A stretch of 64,000 nucleotides of DNA, taken from Pseudarthrobacter psychrotolerans (GTDB lineage: Bacteria; Actinomycetota; Actinomycetes; Actinomycetales; Micrococcaceae). Below are positions 29,080 through 37,981 of this stretch, piece by piece. The notes under the pieces are model-generated. The model did not search any database and had not been told where the DNA came from. It was given only the letters and a program-made list of their open reading frames with translations. The stretch is taken from contig NZ_CP047898.1 of NCBI RefSeq assembly GCF_009911795.1, positions 4,092,001 through 4,156,000 of the forward strand, given 5' to 3'. Position 1 is the first letter of the stretch. Each line of letters begins with the position of its first letter. Both the position numbers and the translations under genes were made by a program.

Positions 29080-29805
29080 TCAGTGGGCCGCCTCGGATGT
29101 GGGGTAGTTCTCAGCCTGCCAGCCGTCCCAGCGTGAACGGATGGACTCCACATTGTGGGCCCCCAGATCGTATGTCGAGGCGATCACCATGGCGCCTCCG
29201 TGGGGCCGTATCCCTTCAATGACGGGCTGGTCCGCCACGATCAGCAGGCCGTCCCCGTGTTCCGCGTAGCTGTGGACGGTGAGCCCCACCTGGTGGTTGC
29301 TGCGGAACCAGACCTTGCCGGAGATTTGCTCCCCGGTGGCCAGCGTCAGCTCGTAGGCCTCACCCGGCGCGGGCACATCCGACAATCCCAGCTTTTCGAT
29401 TTCGGAACCCGGCTCACCGGGAAATTCGAAGAACAACGTGTGTCGTTTGCCGTGCGGGTGGTGTTCCAGCGCGAAGCGGAGTTGCTGGAGGAATGTCAGC
29501 CAGCCCTGGGTAATGTCCTCGTCCCAGGCCGCCCACTCCGAGTTATGGTCCAGGGCTGACCGGGTGACGCTGACGAGAGTCCCGCCAGGCACCGGTTTCA
29601 GGTCGAAGACGTCGCCGCCGTTGGTGGTCAGGCTGGTGTGGTCCGGGGCTTCAACGACCTTGTTGCTGAAGTAGATCCCGTCAATCTCATCAGCCAGTTC
29701 ATCGGCCTCCCAGCCGTGCCACTGGGCAACCTTGGCCGGTTCACGCAGCATGGTCCAGACCTGCGGCGCGTCAGCATTTATCACCACGCTCAGATTGTTC
29801 GTCAT
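29080..29805 (-). CDS. SRPBCC-fold (AHSA1-like) protein
   Basis: 241 aa. The first 140 residues (LSVVINADAPQVWTMLREPAKVAQWHG, then WLTFLQQLRFALEHH) fit the START/AHSA1 helix-grip fold that binds hydrophobic ligands or chaperones. The rest is a second beta-rich region (IVADQPVIEGIRPHGGAM) of unknown type. It lies between tgt and a DUF gene on the same strand, 34 bases before tgt. No function is assigned. Confidence 0.75.
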   Translation of the reverse strand: MTNNLSVVINADAPQVWTMLREPAKVAQWHGWEADELADEIDGIYFSNKVVEAPDHTSLTTNGGDVFDLKPVPGGTLVSVTRSALDHNSEWAAWDEDITQGWLTFLQQLRFALEHHPHGKRHTLFFEFPGEPGSEIEKLGLSDVPAPGEAYELTLATGEQISGKVWFRSNHQVGLTVHSYAEHGDGLLIVADQPVIEGIRPHGGAMVIASTYDLGAHNVESIRSRWDGWQAENYPTSEAAH

Positions 29806-29866
29806 AGCCCGAATCTACAACGCGGGCGCAGCCCCGGGTAGGGGGTAATTCCCCCGCCCGGACAGC

Positions 29867-30934
29867 TCAGGCCCGGACGGCCTCGAGTTCGTTGCTGATC
29901 CGGCGCTGGAGTTCGCCGACGCCGATCGTCTCAGACCCGCCGTGTGCCCGCAGGAACAGCAGGGATTCGAGGCGCAGCAGCCGCCACTCCCGCTCGGCCT
30001 CATGGTTGGAGTTGTCGATCGAGCGGAAGATCTCTTTGTCGTACAGGTTGGGTTCGTTCAGCGAACGCTGGCGCACCTTGGCGTTCATCCGCGCCTTGAA
30101 CGGGTCCGTTTCCTGGTTTTCGGGCAAACGCAGCAGCTTTTCATAGACTTCGGCCCGCTCCTCCTGCCGGTCCTGGCGGCAGATGAAGCTGGACAACGCC
30201 AGCGACGCCTCCACGGACGCCCACCGGCCCGGGTTGCCGTCGAACGGCAGGACGTTGAGCAGGTCCGCCACCGTGAGCGCCCCGTCCGGATCCTTGAGCG
30301 TGATGAACAGTTCGTGGGCAAGGTCGCTGAGGTCCTTGAGGCAGCTGCCGGACTTGAAGTTGATGCCCTTGGCCAGCTTGTCCGCCAGCAGCAGCACACC
30401 AACGGCGTCCGGGTGGGCTTCCGCGGCAGCCTCCACTACCGCTTCAGGGGTGCCCTGCGGCGCCGGAATCAGCGCCAGTTCGTCCGCGGAGGGGCCGCTC
30501 GCCGCGGGCGGGATGGCTGGCAGGGGAGGTACGACGACGGCGGGAGCCGCCGGGGCTGCCTTCCCTTCGCCGGGGTGTTGGGGCTGTTCGCCAGGGGGTT
30601 GCGCCGCGACCGGAAGCTGCGTGACGGCGTCGGGCGTTGCGTCCTGAAAGGAAATGTCCTGAAGGCTTGCGTCCTGAAGGGTGGTGTCCGGAACCGAGGT
30701 GACCAGGACAGTTGTGTCCAGGATCTTCACGGTGGAGCCGGCCGCGATGCGGAGGGTGCCGCCGCCGGTGAGGTTCGCCAGGACTACCGCAGGGGTCCCG
30801 AAATCATCCTGTTCAAACTCCACGTGCTGGATTTCGGCGGTGCGTTCGCCGTCGGGGAGCAGGAGCTGATCGCCGGTGGTCAGAGATCCAGCCTGCTGTT
30901 CGCTGTAGTGCCGGGCGGCTGGGTTTTCGGTCAT
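29867..30934 (-). CDS. Conserved actinobacterial protein of unknown function
   Basis: 355 aa with AAGGACT upstream of ATG 30934. An N-terminal beta-rich region of about 80 residues leads into a short imperfect repeat (TLQDASLQDISFQDA) and a Pro/Ala-rich linker to about residue 150. A helical C-terminal domain follows (DKLAKGINFKSGSCLKDLSD, LALSSFICRQDRQEERAEVY). It has no signal peptide or membrane segment. I do not recognise a catalytic motif; tetratricopeptide-like packing is possible but unproven. Confidence 0.6.
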   Translation of the reverse strand: MTENPAARHYSEQQAGSLTTGDQLLLPDGERTAEIQHVEFEQDDFGTPAVVLANLTGGGTLRIAAGSTVKILDTTVLVTSVPDTTLQDASLQDISFQDATPDAVTQLPVAAQPPGEQPQHPGEGKAAPAAPAVVVPPLPAIPPAASGPSADELALIPAPQGTPEAVVEAAAEAHPDAVGVLLLADKLAKGINFKSGSCLKDLSDLAHELFITLKDPDGALTVADLLNVLPFDGNPGRWASVEASLALSSFICRQDRQEERAEVYEKLLRLPENQETDPFKARMNAKVRQRSLNEPNLYDKEIFRSIDNSNHEAEREWRLLRLESLLFLRAHGGSETIGVGELQRRISNELEAVRA

Positions 30935-31020
30935 GGGAGTCCTTAAGTTCTCTTGCGGTCCGCCCTACAGTCTACAAAGCGGGGCGCCGGAAGTCGGGGA
31001 CGCCGGGGATCCCGCGGGCG

Positions 31021-31560
31021 TCAGTGACCCACGCCGGCAAAGGCAAGCGCCTGGCGGACCAGGGCGCCGCGGCCGCCGCTGAATTCGAGCTGGACGTCGG
31101 CGCTGAGCACTTCCGCCGGAGTCATCCAGGTCAGTTCCAGGGCATCCTGGCGGGGCTCGCATTCGCCGGTCACCGGGATGACGTACGCCAGGGACACCGC
31201 GTGTTGGCGGTCGTCGGTGAAGCCGGTTTGGGACGGGGCCGGGAAGTATTCGGCCACCGTGAAGGGGACGGGGCTGATGGGGAGCTGCGGAAAGGCGAGC
31301 GGCCCCAGGTCCTTTTCCATATGGCGCAGGAGCGCGGCGCGGATGGTCTCGCGGTAGATTACGCGGCCCGATACCAGCGACCGGATCATGTTTCCGTCTT
31401 CATCGGCCTGGAGCAGCGTGCCAACCTCGTTCACAAAACCCAGCGGATCCAGCCTGACCGGCACGGCCTCTACATAAATCATGGGGAGCCTCCCGCGGGC
31501 CTCAAAAAGGTCTTCTTCGGAGAGCCAGCCGGGATTCGGGTCAGGAGTGCGAACGTTCAT
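31021..31560 (-). CDS. NUDIX-like protein (DUF4916 type)
   Basis: 179 aa. The opening PNPGWLSEEDLFEARGRLPMIYVEAVPVR and LGFVNEVGTLLQ, with later SGRVIYRETIRAALLRHMEKDLG, correspond to the actinobacterial DUF4916/NUDIX-like family. The canonical GX5EX7REUXEEXGU box is degenerate: RETIRAALLRHMEKDLG keeps only parts of it. Hydrolase activity is therefore uncertain. Confidence 0.7.
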   Translation of the reverse strand: MNVRTPDPNPGWLSEEDLFEARGRLPMIYVEAVPVRLDPLGFVNEVGTLLQADEDGNMIRSLVSGRVIYRETIRAALLRHMEKDLGPLAFPQLPISPVPFTVAEYFPAPSQTGFTDDRQHAVSLAYVIPVTGECEPRQDALELTWMTPAEVLSADVQLEFSGGRGALVRQALAFAGVGH

Positions 31561-31643
31561 GGTTAAGTTCTACCCCATCGGACGGCCGTGGACCGCTGAC
31601 GGGTGAGCTCTCAGCGTAAAGCGTCGCCCAAAGCACAGGAATC

Positions 31644-31680
31644 TCACCCCTCGGCCCGGTTCACCCCTTGGCCCGGTTCA
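31644..31680. repeat. 17-bp tandem repeat ending at a stop codon
   Basis: TCACCCCTCGGCCCGGT (31644-31660) and TCACCCCTTGGCCCGGT (31661-31677) are adjacent, differ by one base, and are followed by TCA, the stop of the minus-strand VOC gene. The duplication copies the stop-codon junction downstream of the gene. Confidence 0.8.
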
Positions 31681-32436
31681 CTGTGAGGCGAGTCGCTGCG
31701 AGATCCAGAGGGTGGGCGGGACGTGCGGCGCGGCAGCGGTTTCCGCAGTCCCGGTGGTGCCTGCGGCGTCGGGGTTGGCCACGTGCAGGGTCCGGCCGAA
31801 CGCTTCCTCGGTTTCGCTGACGTCCAGCCCGGCGGCTGCGAGCCGGTCCCGCAAGGCGCCCAGATCGCCGTCGTACTCAAATCCCAGGCCGGCCCGCGGC
31901 GGGCCGGATGCCGGGCGCACCATCAGCACCCCGCCGTTCTTGGCGGTGAAGTCGGCGGTTTCGTCTGCGTCCGGTACGGGGCGGAACCTGGCGCCGATGT
32001 CCTGCAGCGTCACGGCGGCGGCGCCGGGATCCGCCGTAAACCAGACGCCGACGACGGTGAGTGCCGGATCCGCGTCCGCCGCGTTGGGCTCCCGCGCACC
32101 TTTGTCGGCCAGGAAGCTGAAGCCGTCCCGGCTGGTGATGCGGCAGGACTCGCCGTGGTCAGCGGCAATGAGTTCGGCGACGGTGTTTTCGGATTCCTCC
32201 GCGGCCAGGGCGGTGCGCCGGGCGAATTCGGCCAGATCACCCACCTCGACGCCGAGGGCCGTGGTGCCGTCGTCCGTGGCACCGGCGTCGGCCAGATGCA
32301 GGGCCAGCCGGCCGGAACCGGCGTCGAACTCCCGCCACGGGCCGTCATCAACGGTCTTGGCCAGGCCCAGGGCAGTCAGGATTGGCTCCCAATTGTCCGG
32401 CCGGGAGGTGAAATGGACGGGTCGGACACGCAGCAT
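31678..32436 (-). CDS. VOC/glyoxalase superfamily protein (two-domain)
   Basis: 252 aa with GAGGAGGAA upstream of ATG 32436. It has two beta-alpha-beta-beta-beta modules: VRPVHFTSRPDNWEPILTALG...GRLALHLAD, and VVGVWFTADPGAAAVTLQDIGARF...GVLMVRPASG. It probably binds metal at His8-type positions, but the usual HxE set is incomplete. Function is not predictable; many relatives are annotated only as VOC proteins. Confidence 0.72.
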   Translation of the reverse strand: MLRVRPVHFTSRPDNWEPILTALGLAKTVDDGPWREFDAGSGRLALHLADAGATDDGTTALGVEVGDLAEFARRTALAAEESENTVAELIAADHGESCRITSRDGFSFLADKGAREPNAADADPALTVVGVWFTADPGAAAVTLQDIGARFRPVPDADETADFTAKNGGVLMVRPASGPPRAGLGFEYDGDLGALRDRLAAAGLDVSETEEAFGRTLHVANPDAAGTTGTAETAAAPHVPPTLWISQRLASQ

Positions 32437-32513
32437 GGGTTCCTCCTCGAAACCGGGACAGGTGGGCTACCGCCATCATGCCACTTCCCGCGGAAGGCAG
32501 GCAGAATAGGGCC

Positions 32514-33116
32514 ATGGCCATTGAACTCGAGGAACTGCTGGTAGCGGACACGGCGGAGTGGCGGCTGTGGCTGGAGGCCAACCACAACGACAGCCCTGGT
32601 GTGTGGCTGGTGCTGCACAAGAAGGGCGGCAACACCACCGAACTGGACTACGAAGCCGCGCTGCAGGAGGCGTTGTGCTTTGGCTGGATCGACGGTCAGG
32701 GCAAAAGGCGCGACGACGACAGCTCCTTCCAACGGATGACCCGCCGCGGCCCGAAGAGCGTCTGGTCGGCGCGGAATGTGGACCGCATCGGGAAGCTCGA
32801 GGCTGCCGGCCGGATGACTGCGGCAGGCCGCGCGGCCGTCGACGCCGCCAAGGCGGACGGGCGCTGGGAGGCAGCCTACGTGGGGCAGGCGACGGCGGAG
32901 GTCCCGCCGGATCTGGCCGCCGCGATCGCTGCAGTCCCCGAGGCCCAGGCCATGTTCGACGTCCTCACGTCCGTGAACAGGTATGCCCTGATTTACCGGA
33001 CGAATTCGGTTAAGCAGGCGTCCACGCGGGAACGGAAAATCGCCGGCTTTGTGGAGATGCTGGCCCGGGGTGAGACGCCGTATCCGCAGAAGAAGAAGCC
33101 CGCCGGGGGTCAGTAG
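32514..33116 (+). CDS. YdeI/OmpD-associated family protein
   Basis: 200 aa from ATG 32514. WRLWLEANHNDSPGVWLVLHKKG, EALCFGWIDGQ, and RMTRRGPKSVWSARNVDRIGKL are characteristic of the YdeI family, linked in enterobacteria to bacteriocin or peptide resistance. It is soluble, with no signal. It is divergent from the VOC gene. Confidence 0.88.
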   Translation: MAIELEELLVADTAEWRLWLEANHNDSPGVWLVLHKKGGNTTELDYEAALQEALCFGWIDGQGKRRDDDSSFQRMTRRGPKSVWSARNVDRIGKLEAAGRMTAAGRAAVDAAKADGRWEAAYVGQATAEVPPDLAAAIAAVPEAQAMFDVLTSVNRYALIYRTNSVKQASTRERKIAGFVEMLARGETPYPQKKKPAGGQ

Positions 33117-33120
33117 AGCC

Positions 33121-33146
33121 GGATTTCGACAGGCTCAATCACCGGG
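33121..33146. repeat. Candidate dispersed repeat, GATTGAGCCTGTCGAAATC type
   Basis: Read on the minus strand, GGTGATTGAGCCTGTCGAAA closely resembles a GGTGGTTGAGCCTGTCGAAA element I remember as a frequent intergenic repeat in Micrococcales. Only this copy was seen in the window. It abuts the stop of the iron ABC ATPase. Confidence 0.45.
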
Positions 33147-33147
33147 C

Positions 33148-34314
33148 TCAGTCGTCGGCGGGATCCAGCGGGAAAGCCACGGCTTCGCCCACCACGCGCA
33201 GGCAGAGTTCCATTCCCGGCCGGGCTATGGAGGCGTTCCAGTGCCGGATGGTGATGACCTCGCCGCCGCCGGGATAGCGGTGGTCCGTGCCGCCCGCCAG
33301 CTCAGGGGGGACAGAGAGTTTGAGCCGCACGGTGGTTTCCGGGCCGAAGTAGTCGGTATCCACCACCACGCCGCGGATGGGCCCATCCTCGGCAATGCGG
33401 ATCTGCTCCGGACGCAGCATCAGCTGCACGCGGCCCTGGGCCGGCGGGCGTCGCACGGGAATTCCGCCCAGTGAGCACGTGGCCAGCGACCCTTCCATCC
33501 AGGCGTCCAGGATGACGGCGTCGCCCAGGAACTCCGCAGTGGCGCGGTCGGCGGGGCGGGTGTAGACGACAAACGGGTTGCCGATCTGGGCCAGCTTGCC
33601 GCCGCGCATCACGGCCACCTGGTCCGCGAAGGACAGGGCCTCGGCCTGGTCATGGGTGACCAGGATGGTGGTGACGCCGGCTTCGTTGAGGACCTTGGCC
33701 ACGGCCCGCCGTGTGGCCACGCGCAGGCCGGCATCCAGGGCTGAAAAAGGCTCGTCCAGCAGCATCAGCTCGGGTTCACGGGCCAGCGCACGGGCCAGGG
33801 CCACCCGCTGCTGCTGCCCACCGGAGAGCTGGTGTGGACGCCGCTTGGCCATGGAGGGGTCCAGGGAGACCATGTCCAGCAGTTCGTTGATCCGGCCTGC
33901 AACCGCGCGGCGCCCACCCGTGAGCTTGGCAGTGTCGAGGCCGAACGCGATGTTCTGGCCTACCGTCAGGTGCGGGAACAGCGCCCCGTCCTGGGCCACG
34001 TACCCCACCTGGCGTTTGTGCGCGGGCAGCCAGACGCCGTCGCCCGCCACCTTGGAGCCGTTGAGCGAGATGCTTCCGGTGGCGGGATGTTCAAAGCCGG
34101 CGATCAGCCGCAGGAGGGTGGTCTTCCCCGAGCCGGAGGGTCCCACTATGGCAGTGGTCCCGCCCTTGGCCACAGACAGGTTGACGCCTTTGAGGACGGC
34201 CTGGGAACCGAAGTTCCGGGTGACATCGGTGATCTGCAGGTGGCTGTTGGTGGTGGGTGCCACCGACGCCGCGATCCGCGGTTCCGGAAGCCTGGAGGGG
34301 GATTGTTCGGTCAC
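33148..34314 (-). CDS. fbpC: Ferric iron ABC transporter ATPase
   Basis: 388 aa from GTG 34314, which overlaps the frame-corrected permease stop (GTGA). Walker A is GPSGSGKTT, the signature LSGGQQQR, Walker [14 protein letters not shown], and the switch His is in [11 protein letters not shown]-terminal TOBE-like domain follows ([24 protein letters not shown]). This is the FbpC/CysA-type ATPase driving the neighbouring permease. A 30-residue N-terminal tail precedes the domain. Confidence 0.92.
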   Translation of the reverse strand: MTEQSPSRLPEPRIAASVAPTTNSHLQITDVTRNFGSQAVLKGVNLSVAKGGTTAIVGPSGSGKTTLLRLIAGFEHPATGSISLNGSKVAGDGVWLPAHKRQVGYVAQDGALFPHLTVGQNIAFGLDTAKLTGGRRAVAGRINELLDMVSLDPSMAKRRPHQLSGGQQQRVALARALAREPELMLLDEPFSALDAGLRVATRRAVAKVLNEAGVTTILVTHDQAEALSFADQVAVMRGGKLAQIGNPFVVYTRPADRATAEFLGDAVILDAWMEGSLATCSLGGIPVRRPPAQGRVQLMLRPEQIRIAEDGPIRGVVVDTDYFGPETTVRLKLSVPPELAGGTDHRYPGGGEVITIRHWNASIARPGMELCLRVVGEAVAFPLDPADD

Positions 34315-35902
34315 TGTCCGGCCACTTTCTTGGACTGCTGGAAGAGAAGGTAGGTCATGGGTGCCGAGAGCAGGATCATCAGCAGGGCGTACGGGGCCGC
34401 GCCGGCGTAATCGATCTCGCTGCTCTTGCTCCAGAACTCGGTGGCGAGGGTCCGCGTGCCGTTGGGGAGAGCAGCAGTGTTGCGGTCAGTTCATTGACGA
34501 TTGCCAGGAACACCAGGGCCGTTCCACCGGCGGCGGCCGGTGCTGTCAGCCGGAGTGTCACCCTGATGAATGCGAGGAGTGGCGGTTTGCCCAGCGACTG
34601 TGCGGCCTCGTCGAGTTCCTTGGGTGCCTGCGCCAGTCCGGAGCGGATGTTCACGAGTGCCCGCGGCAGGAACAGCAGCACATAGGCGGCGATCAGTACC
34701 CCTGCGGTCTGGTAAACCCCCGGGAAAACCCGGATGCTCACGGTCACGAATGCCAGGCCCACCACAATCCCGGGCATGGAGCTGGTGACGTAATTGGAGA
34801 GTTCCAGGGATTTGCTGAACCAGCTGGGGTGCCGCACGGCAAGGAAGGCCATGGGGAAGGCGACGGCGGTGGTCACCACGGCACCGGCCAGGCCGTAGCC
34901 CAGCGTGGCCAGGAGTGCCGGCAGGAACTCGTCGGCAGTCCAGATTCCGGCACCGCCGGCGATGATCCAGCGCAGGACAAACCACAGCGGGAGCCCGAAG
35001 GCCAGTGCGGTGAGGGCCAGCAGGGACAGCTGGGCAGGCGCGTGGTAGGAGTGCAGGGGAAGCCGCATTGCCTTGGCCTGGGCGCCGGAGCCGACCCGGG
35101 CATAGCGTGCGGTGCCGCGGCCGCGGACCTCCACCAGGAGCAGGATCAGGCAGAAGAACACCAGGACGCTGGCCAGCATGTTGCCGGCCGTGCCGTTGAA
35201 AGTGGACCGGTACTGCACCATGATGGCGGTGGTGAACGTGTCGAAGCGGATCATCGCGAAGGCGCCGTACTCGGCCAGCAGATGGAGCGAAACGAGCAGC
35301 GCGCCGCCGGACATGGCGATGCGCAGCTGTGGCAGCACCACCCGGAAGAATACACGCCAGGCGCCCAGGCCCAAGGAGGCCGCGGACTGTTCAATAGCCG
35401 GGTCCAGCCGGCTGAGCGTGGCTGCCGCCGGGATGTAGACCAGTGGGAAATAGGACAGTGTGGCGATCAGCACACCTGACCAAAGCCCCTCCAGCGAAGG
35501 CGCGGCAGAAACCCAGGCGTAGCTGTTCACAAAGGCCGGAATGGCCAAAGGTGCGGCCAGCAGGACCGCCCAGACCTTGTGGCCTCGCAGCTTTGTACGC
35601 TCCACGAGCCATGCGCCGCCTACGCCCAGCACGAGGCAGAGCGGAACGGTGACCAGTATGAGCAGCACGGTGTTCAGGAGCAGTTCGCCTACACGTTCGC
35701 GGAAGATGAGCGCGACGGCGGTATCCCAGCCGGTGGCGCCGGTCATGAAGATGACGTAGCCCAGCGGGAGCAAGGAAAACAGGGCGATCAGCACCGCCAG
35801 GATCGCTACCGCAGAAACGCCGAATGGCGGGCGGGGGCGCTTGCCCCGGCCCGCCGTCGTCGTGCTCCCCGAAGTTCGGGGTGCCGAGAGGTCAGTGGTC
35901 AC
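34311..35902 (-). pseudogene. fbpB: Ferric iron ABC permease (FbpB-type), C-terminal frameshift
   Basis: A fused double permease of about 530 residues with about 12 helices and two EAA-like loops (AIEQSAASLGLGAWRVFF and ELDEAAQSLGKPPLLAF). GTG 35902 follows the binding-protein stop by 4 bases. As read it stops at 34379 with a non-family tail. One extra base in the G-run at 34464-34467 restores [20 protein letters not shown] and a final helix ending at 34311, overlapping the ATPase start. It imports iron released by the binding protein. Confidence 0.85.
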
Positions 35903-35906
35903 TGAA

Positions 35907-36967
35907 TTACAGCAGTCCTGCCTTGGTCATCAGATCCGTGACCTTCGCGGAGTTCAGCTTGGCCGGATCCACCTTGGGGGCCTGCAGGTCCTTGATCGGA
36001 ACCAGCTTCTCGTTGGCGGCGACCTCGGAGGCGATGGCGTACTCGAAGGAGGTTCCGGTCTTAAGGACTTCCTGGCCCTTCTTGCCGGTAATGAATTTGA
36101 CGAATGCCTGGGCCGCGGCCGCGTTCTTGGAGGACTTCAGCACGCCGCCTCCGGAGACGGACAGGAAGGCCCCGGGTCCTGGTTCTTGAAGTAGTACTGA
36201 GCGATGTTATTGGAGTTTTCGCCGGTCTTGGCCTGGTCGCCGAAGTAGTAGTAGTGGTAGATCAGCGCGGCGTCGATTTCACCGGCGTTGACGGCCTTCA
36301 TGGCGGTGCTGTTGCCCTTGTAGGCCTTGGAGTTTTCCTTCATGGCCTTGAGCCACTCTTCGGTTGCGGCCTCGCCCTTGAGCTCGAGCAGCGCGGAGAC
36401 GATCGCCTGGAAGTCAGCGCCGGACGGGGAAGCGCCCCACTTGCCCTTCCACTCCGGCTTGGCCAGATCCAGCATGGACTTGGGCAGCTGGTCTTCGCTC
36501 AGCTTGGTCTTGTCATACGCCAGAACAGTGGAACGGGCGGCAATGCCGGTCCACTTGTTGGTGCTCGGACGGAATTCGGCCGGCACTTGGTCAATCGTGG
36601 ACTTGTCCACGTCGGCGAACAGCCCGGCGTTCTCCACCTGGGTCATGGCCGGGGAGTTCTCCGTGAGGAAGACGTCAGCCGGGGAGGCCGCGCCTTCCTG
36701 GATGATCTGGTTGGCCATCTCGGGGTCTTCGCCATTGCGCAGGGTGACCTTGACGCCGGTCTCCTTGGTGAAGGCCTCGACCCATTCCTCGGTCAGGCTT
36801 TCGTGCTGGGCGTTGTAGACCGTGATTTCGCCGGAAACCTTGGCGTCAGCGTCAGCGGCGGCGCTGCCGGTGGCCGCGGGCGTAGCGGCGGAGCCACAGG
36901 CTGACAGGCCGAGTGCGGCGGCGACGGCGAGAGCGATTCCGGCCAGCGCGTTGGTGCGGATCTTCAT
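35907..36967 (-). pseudogene. fbpA: Ferric iron-binding lipoprotein (FbpA-type), frameshifted
   Basis: About 352 residues after correction. The signal has lipobox LSACGS. EITVYNAQHESLTEEWVEAF opens the type 2 periplasmic fold, and IYHYYYFGDQAK carries the paired Tyr residues that bind Fe(III) in this family. The frame breaks after KNQDPG; one extra base at the C-run 36170-36173 gives GAFLSVSGGGVLKSSKNA and continues to the stop at 35907. It heads an operon under an iron box. A sequencing indel is the simplest reason for the break. Confidence 0.87.
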
Positions 36968-37046
36968 GGGGGCTACTTTCTGCGAAAAAGTCAGTCGGAC
37001 CGGGGTCCTGGTGAGCCGGGTAAGTTAGGGGAGGCTCACTCGAGAA

Positions 37047-37076
37047 ACTGTAGGTTAGCCATACCTAAGCCGCCAA
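37047..37076 (-). promoter_or_regulatory. Promoter of the iron uptake operon
   Basis: On the minus strand, TTGGCG (plus 37071-37076) and TACAGT (plus 37047-37052) are 18 bases apart, about 80 bases before the binding-protein ATG. Confidence 0.6.
37050..37069. promoter_or_regulatory. IdeR/DtxR iron box
   Basis: GTAGGTTAGCCATACCTAA matches the 19-base DtxR/IdeR consensus TTAGGTTAGGCTAACCTAA at about 16 positions by my reading. It sits between the -35 and -10 of the iron operon promoter, the expected place for iron-dependent repression. A weaker match lies near 37024-37042. Confidence 0.82.
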
Positions 37077-37231
37077 GCCCGATCGGTGATATGTGATGAG
37101 GATCACATCAATTACGTAACTGTTGCGTGACTTAATTAGCCCAAGCAGGTGTGATGCGGCAGGCCGGTCCCGATGTTCCCAACTTCGGCAACGGAGCCTG
37201 CGAACCGCGGTCCGGTGGCTATGCTGGCCTC

Positions 37232-37981
37232 ATGTCCGAGCTCGCAGATTTCGTGCCGACACTGGCGGGCGTGGGTCTCCTGATGACGCTGACAATAGCT
37301 GCCCTGCTGGCATTCCATGTGCCGTCCCGGTTTCCTCCCGCACTGGCCATCCTTCGGGGAGCGGCGCAGCTTGCTGCAGTCAGTTTCATTCTTAGCGGCG
37401 TGATCACCAGCCCTCTCTGGGTCGGTGTTGCGTTGCTGCTGATGTTCGCCGTCGCCTTGGTGAGCGCCACGCGGCGGGTTGGCTGGAGCTGGCCGCACCT
37501 CGCCGTTGTGGGAGGTTCGATGGCTGCGGGCATCACCGCCACGCTGCTCATCATTTTCGCCACCGGCGCCATCGGTTTCACTCCCCGCTATGCCCTGGCC
37601 ATCGGCGGGATAGTGATCGGCAACGCCATGACCGTCGCGGTTCTGGCCGGCCGGCGCTTCGCCGAGTCCGTCCATGACCATTGGGAAGAGGTGGAGGGCT
37701 GGCTGGCCCTGGGTGCTTCGCCTCGGCAGGCAACCCTGGATCTCGCCCGCCGTTCGGTCCACGCTGCGCTGATTCCGGCCACGGACCAGACAAAAACCAC
37801 GGGTCTGGTCACCCTCCCCGGAGCGTTCGTGGGAGCCATCTTCGGCGGGATTTCACCCTTGGAAGCGGGGCGTTTCCAGATCGTGGTGCTCGCGGCAATC
37901 ATGGCTGCCGGCTCCGTCACTGCCGTCCTGGTTGTCGCCCAGCTTGCTCCGGTCCGGGTGCGGCCGGCGCTGCCGCAGTGA
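37232..37981 (+). CDS. fetB: FetB-type ABC permease (UPF0014)
   Basis: 249 aa from ATG 37232, about seven helices. LAILRGAAQLAAVSFIL, the loop WLALGASPRQATLDLARRSV (which docks the ATPase in the family) and GLVTLPGAFVGAIFGG are UPF0014 hallmarks. FetAB exports iron in E. coli. No FetA-like ATPase is adjacent; an unlinked one would be needed. It is divergent from the iron uptake operon, so it shares its control region. Its 3' end overlaps the convergent GH76 gene by 65 bases. Confidence 0.85.
   Translation: MSELADFVPTLAGVGLLMTLTIAALLAFHVPSRFPPALAILRGAAQLAAVSFILSGVITSPLWVGVALLLMFAVALVSATRRVGWSWPHLAVVGGSMAAGITATLLIIFATGAIGFTPRYALAIGGIVIGNAMTVAVLAGRRFAESVHDHWEEVEGWLALGASPRQATLDLARRSVHAALIPATDQTKTTGLVTLPGAFVGAIFGGISPLEAGRFQIVVLAAIMAAGSVTAVLVVAQLAPVRVRPALPQ

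Noticed and set aside
33578..35479. 633-codon plus-strand open frame
   Set aside because: It is antisense to the iron ABC ATPase and permease; composition is that of a shadow frame.
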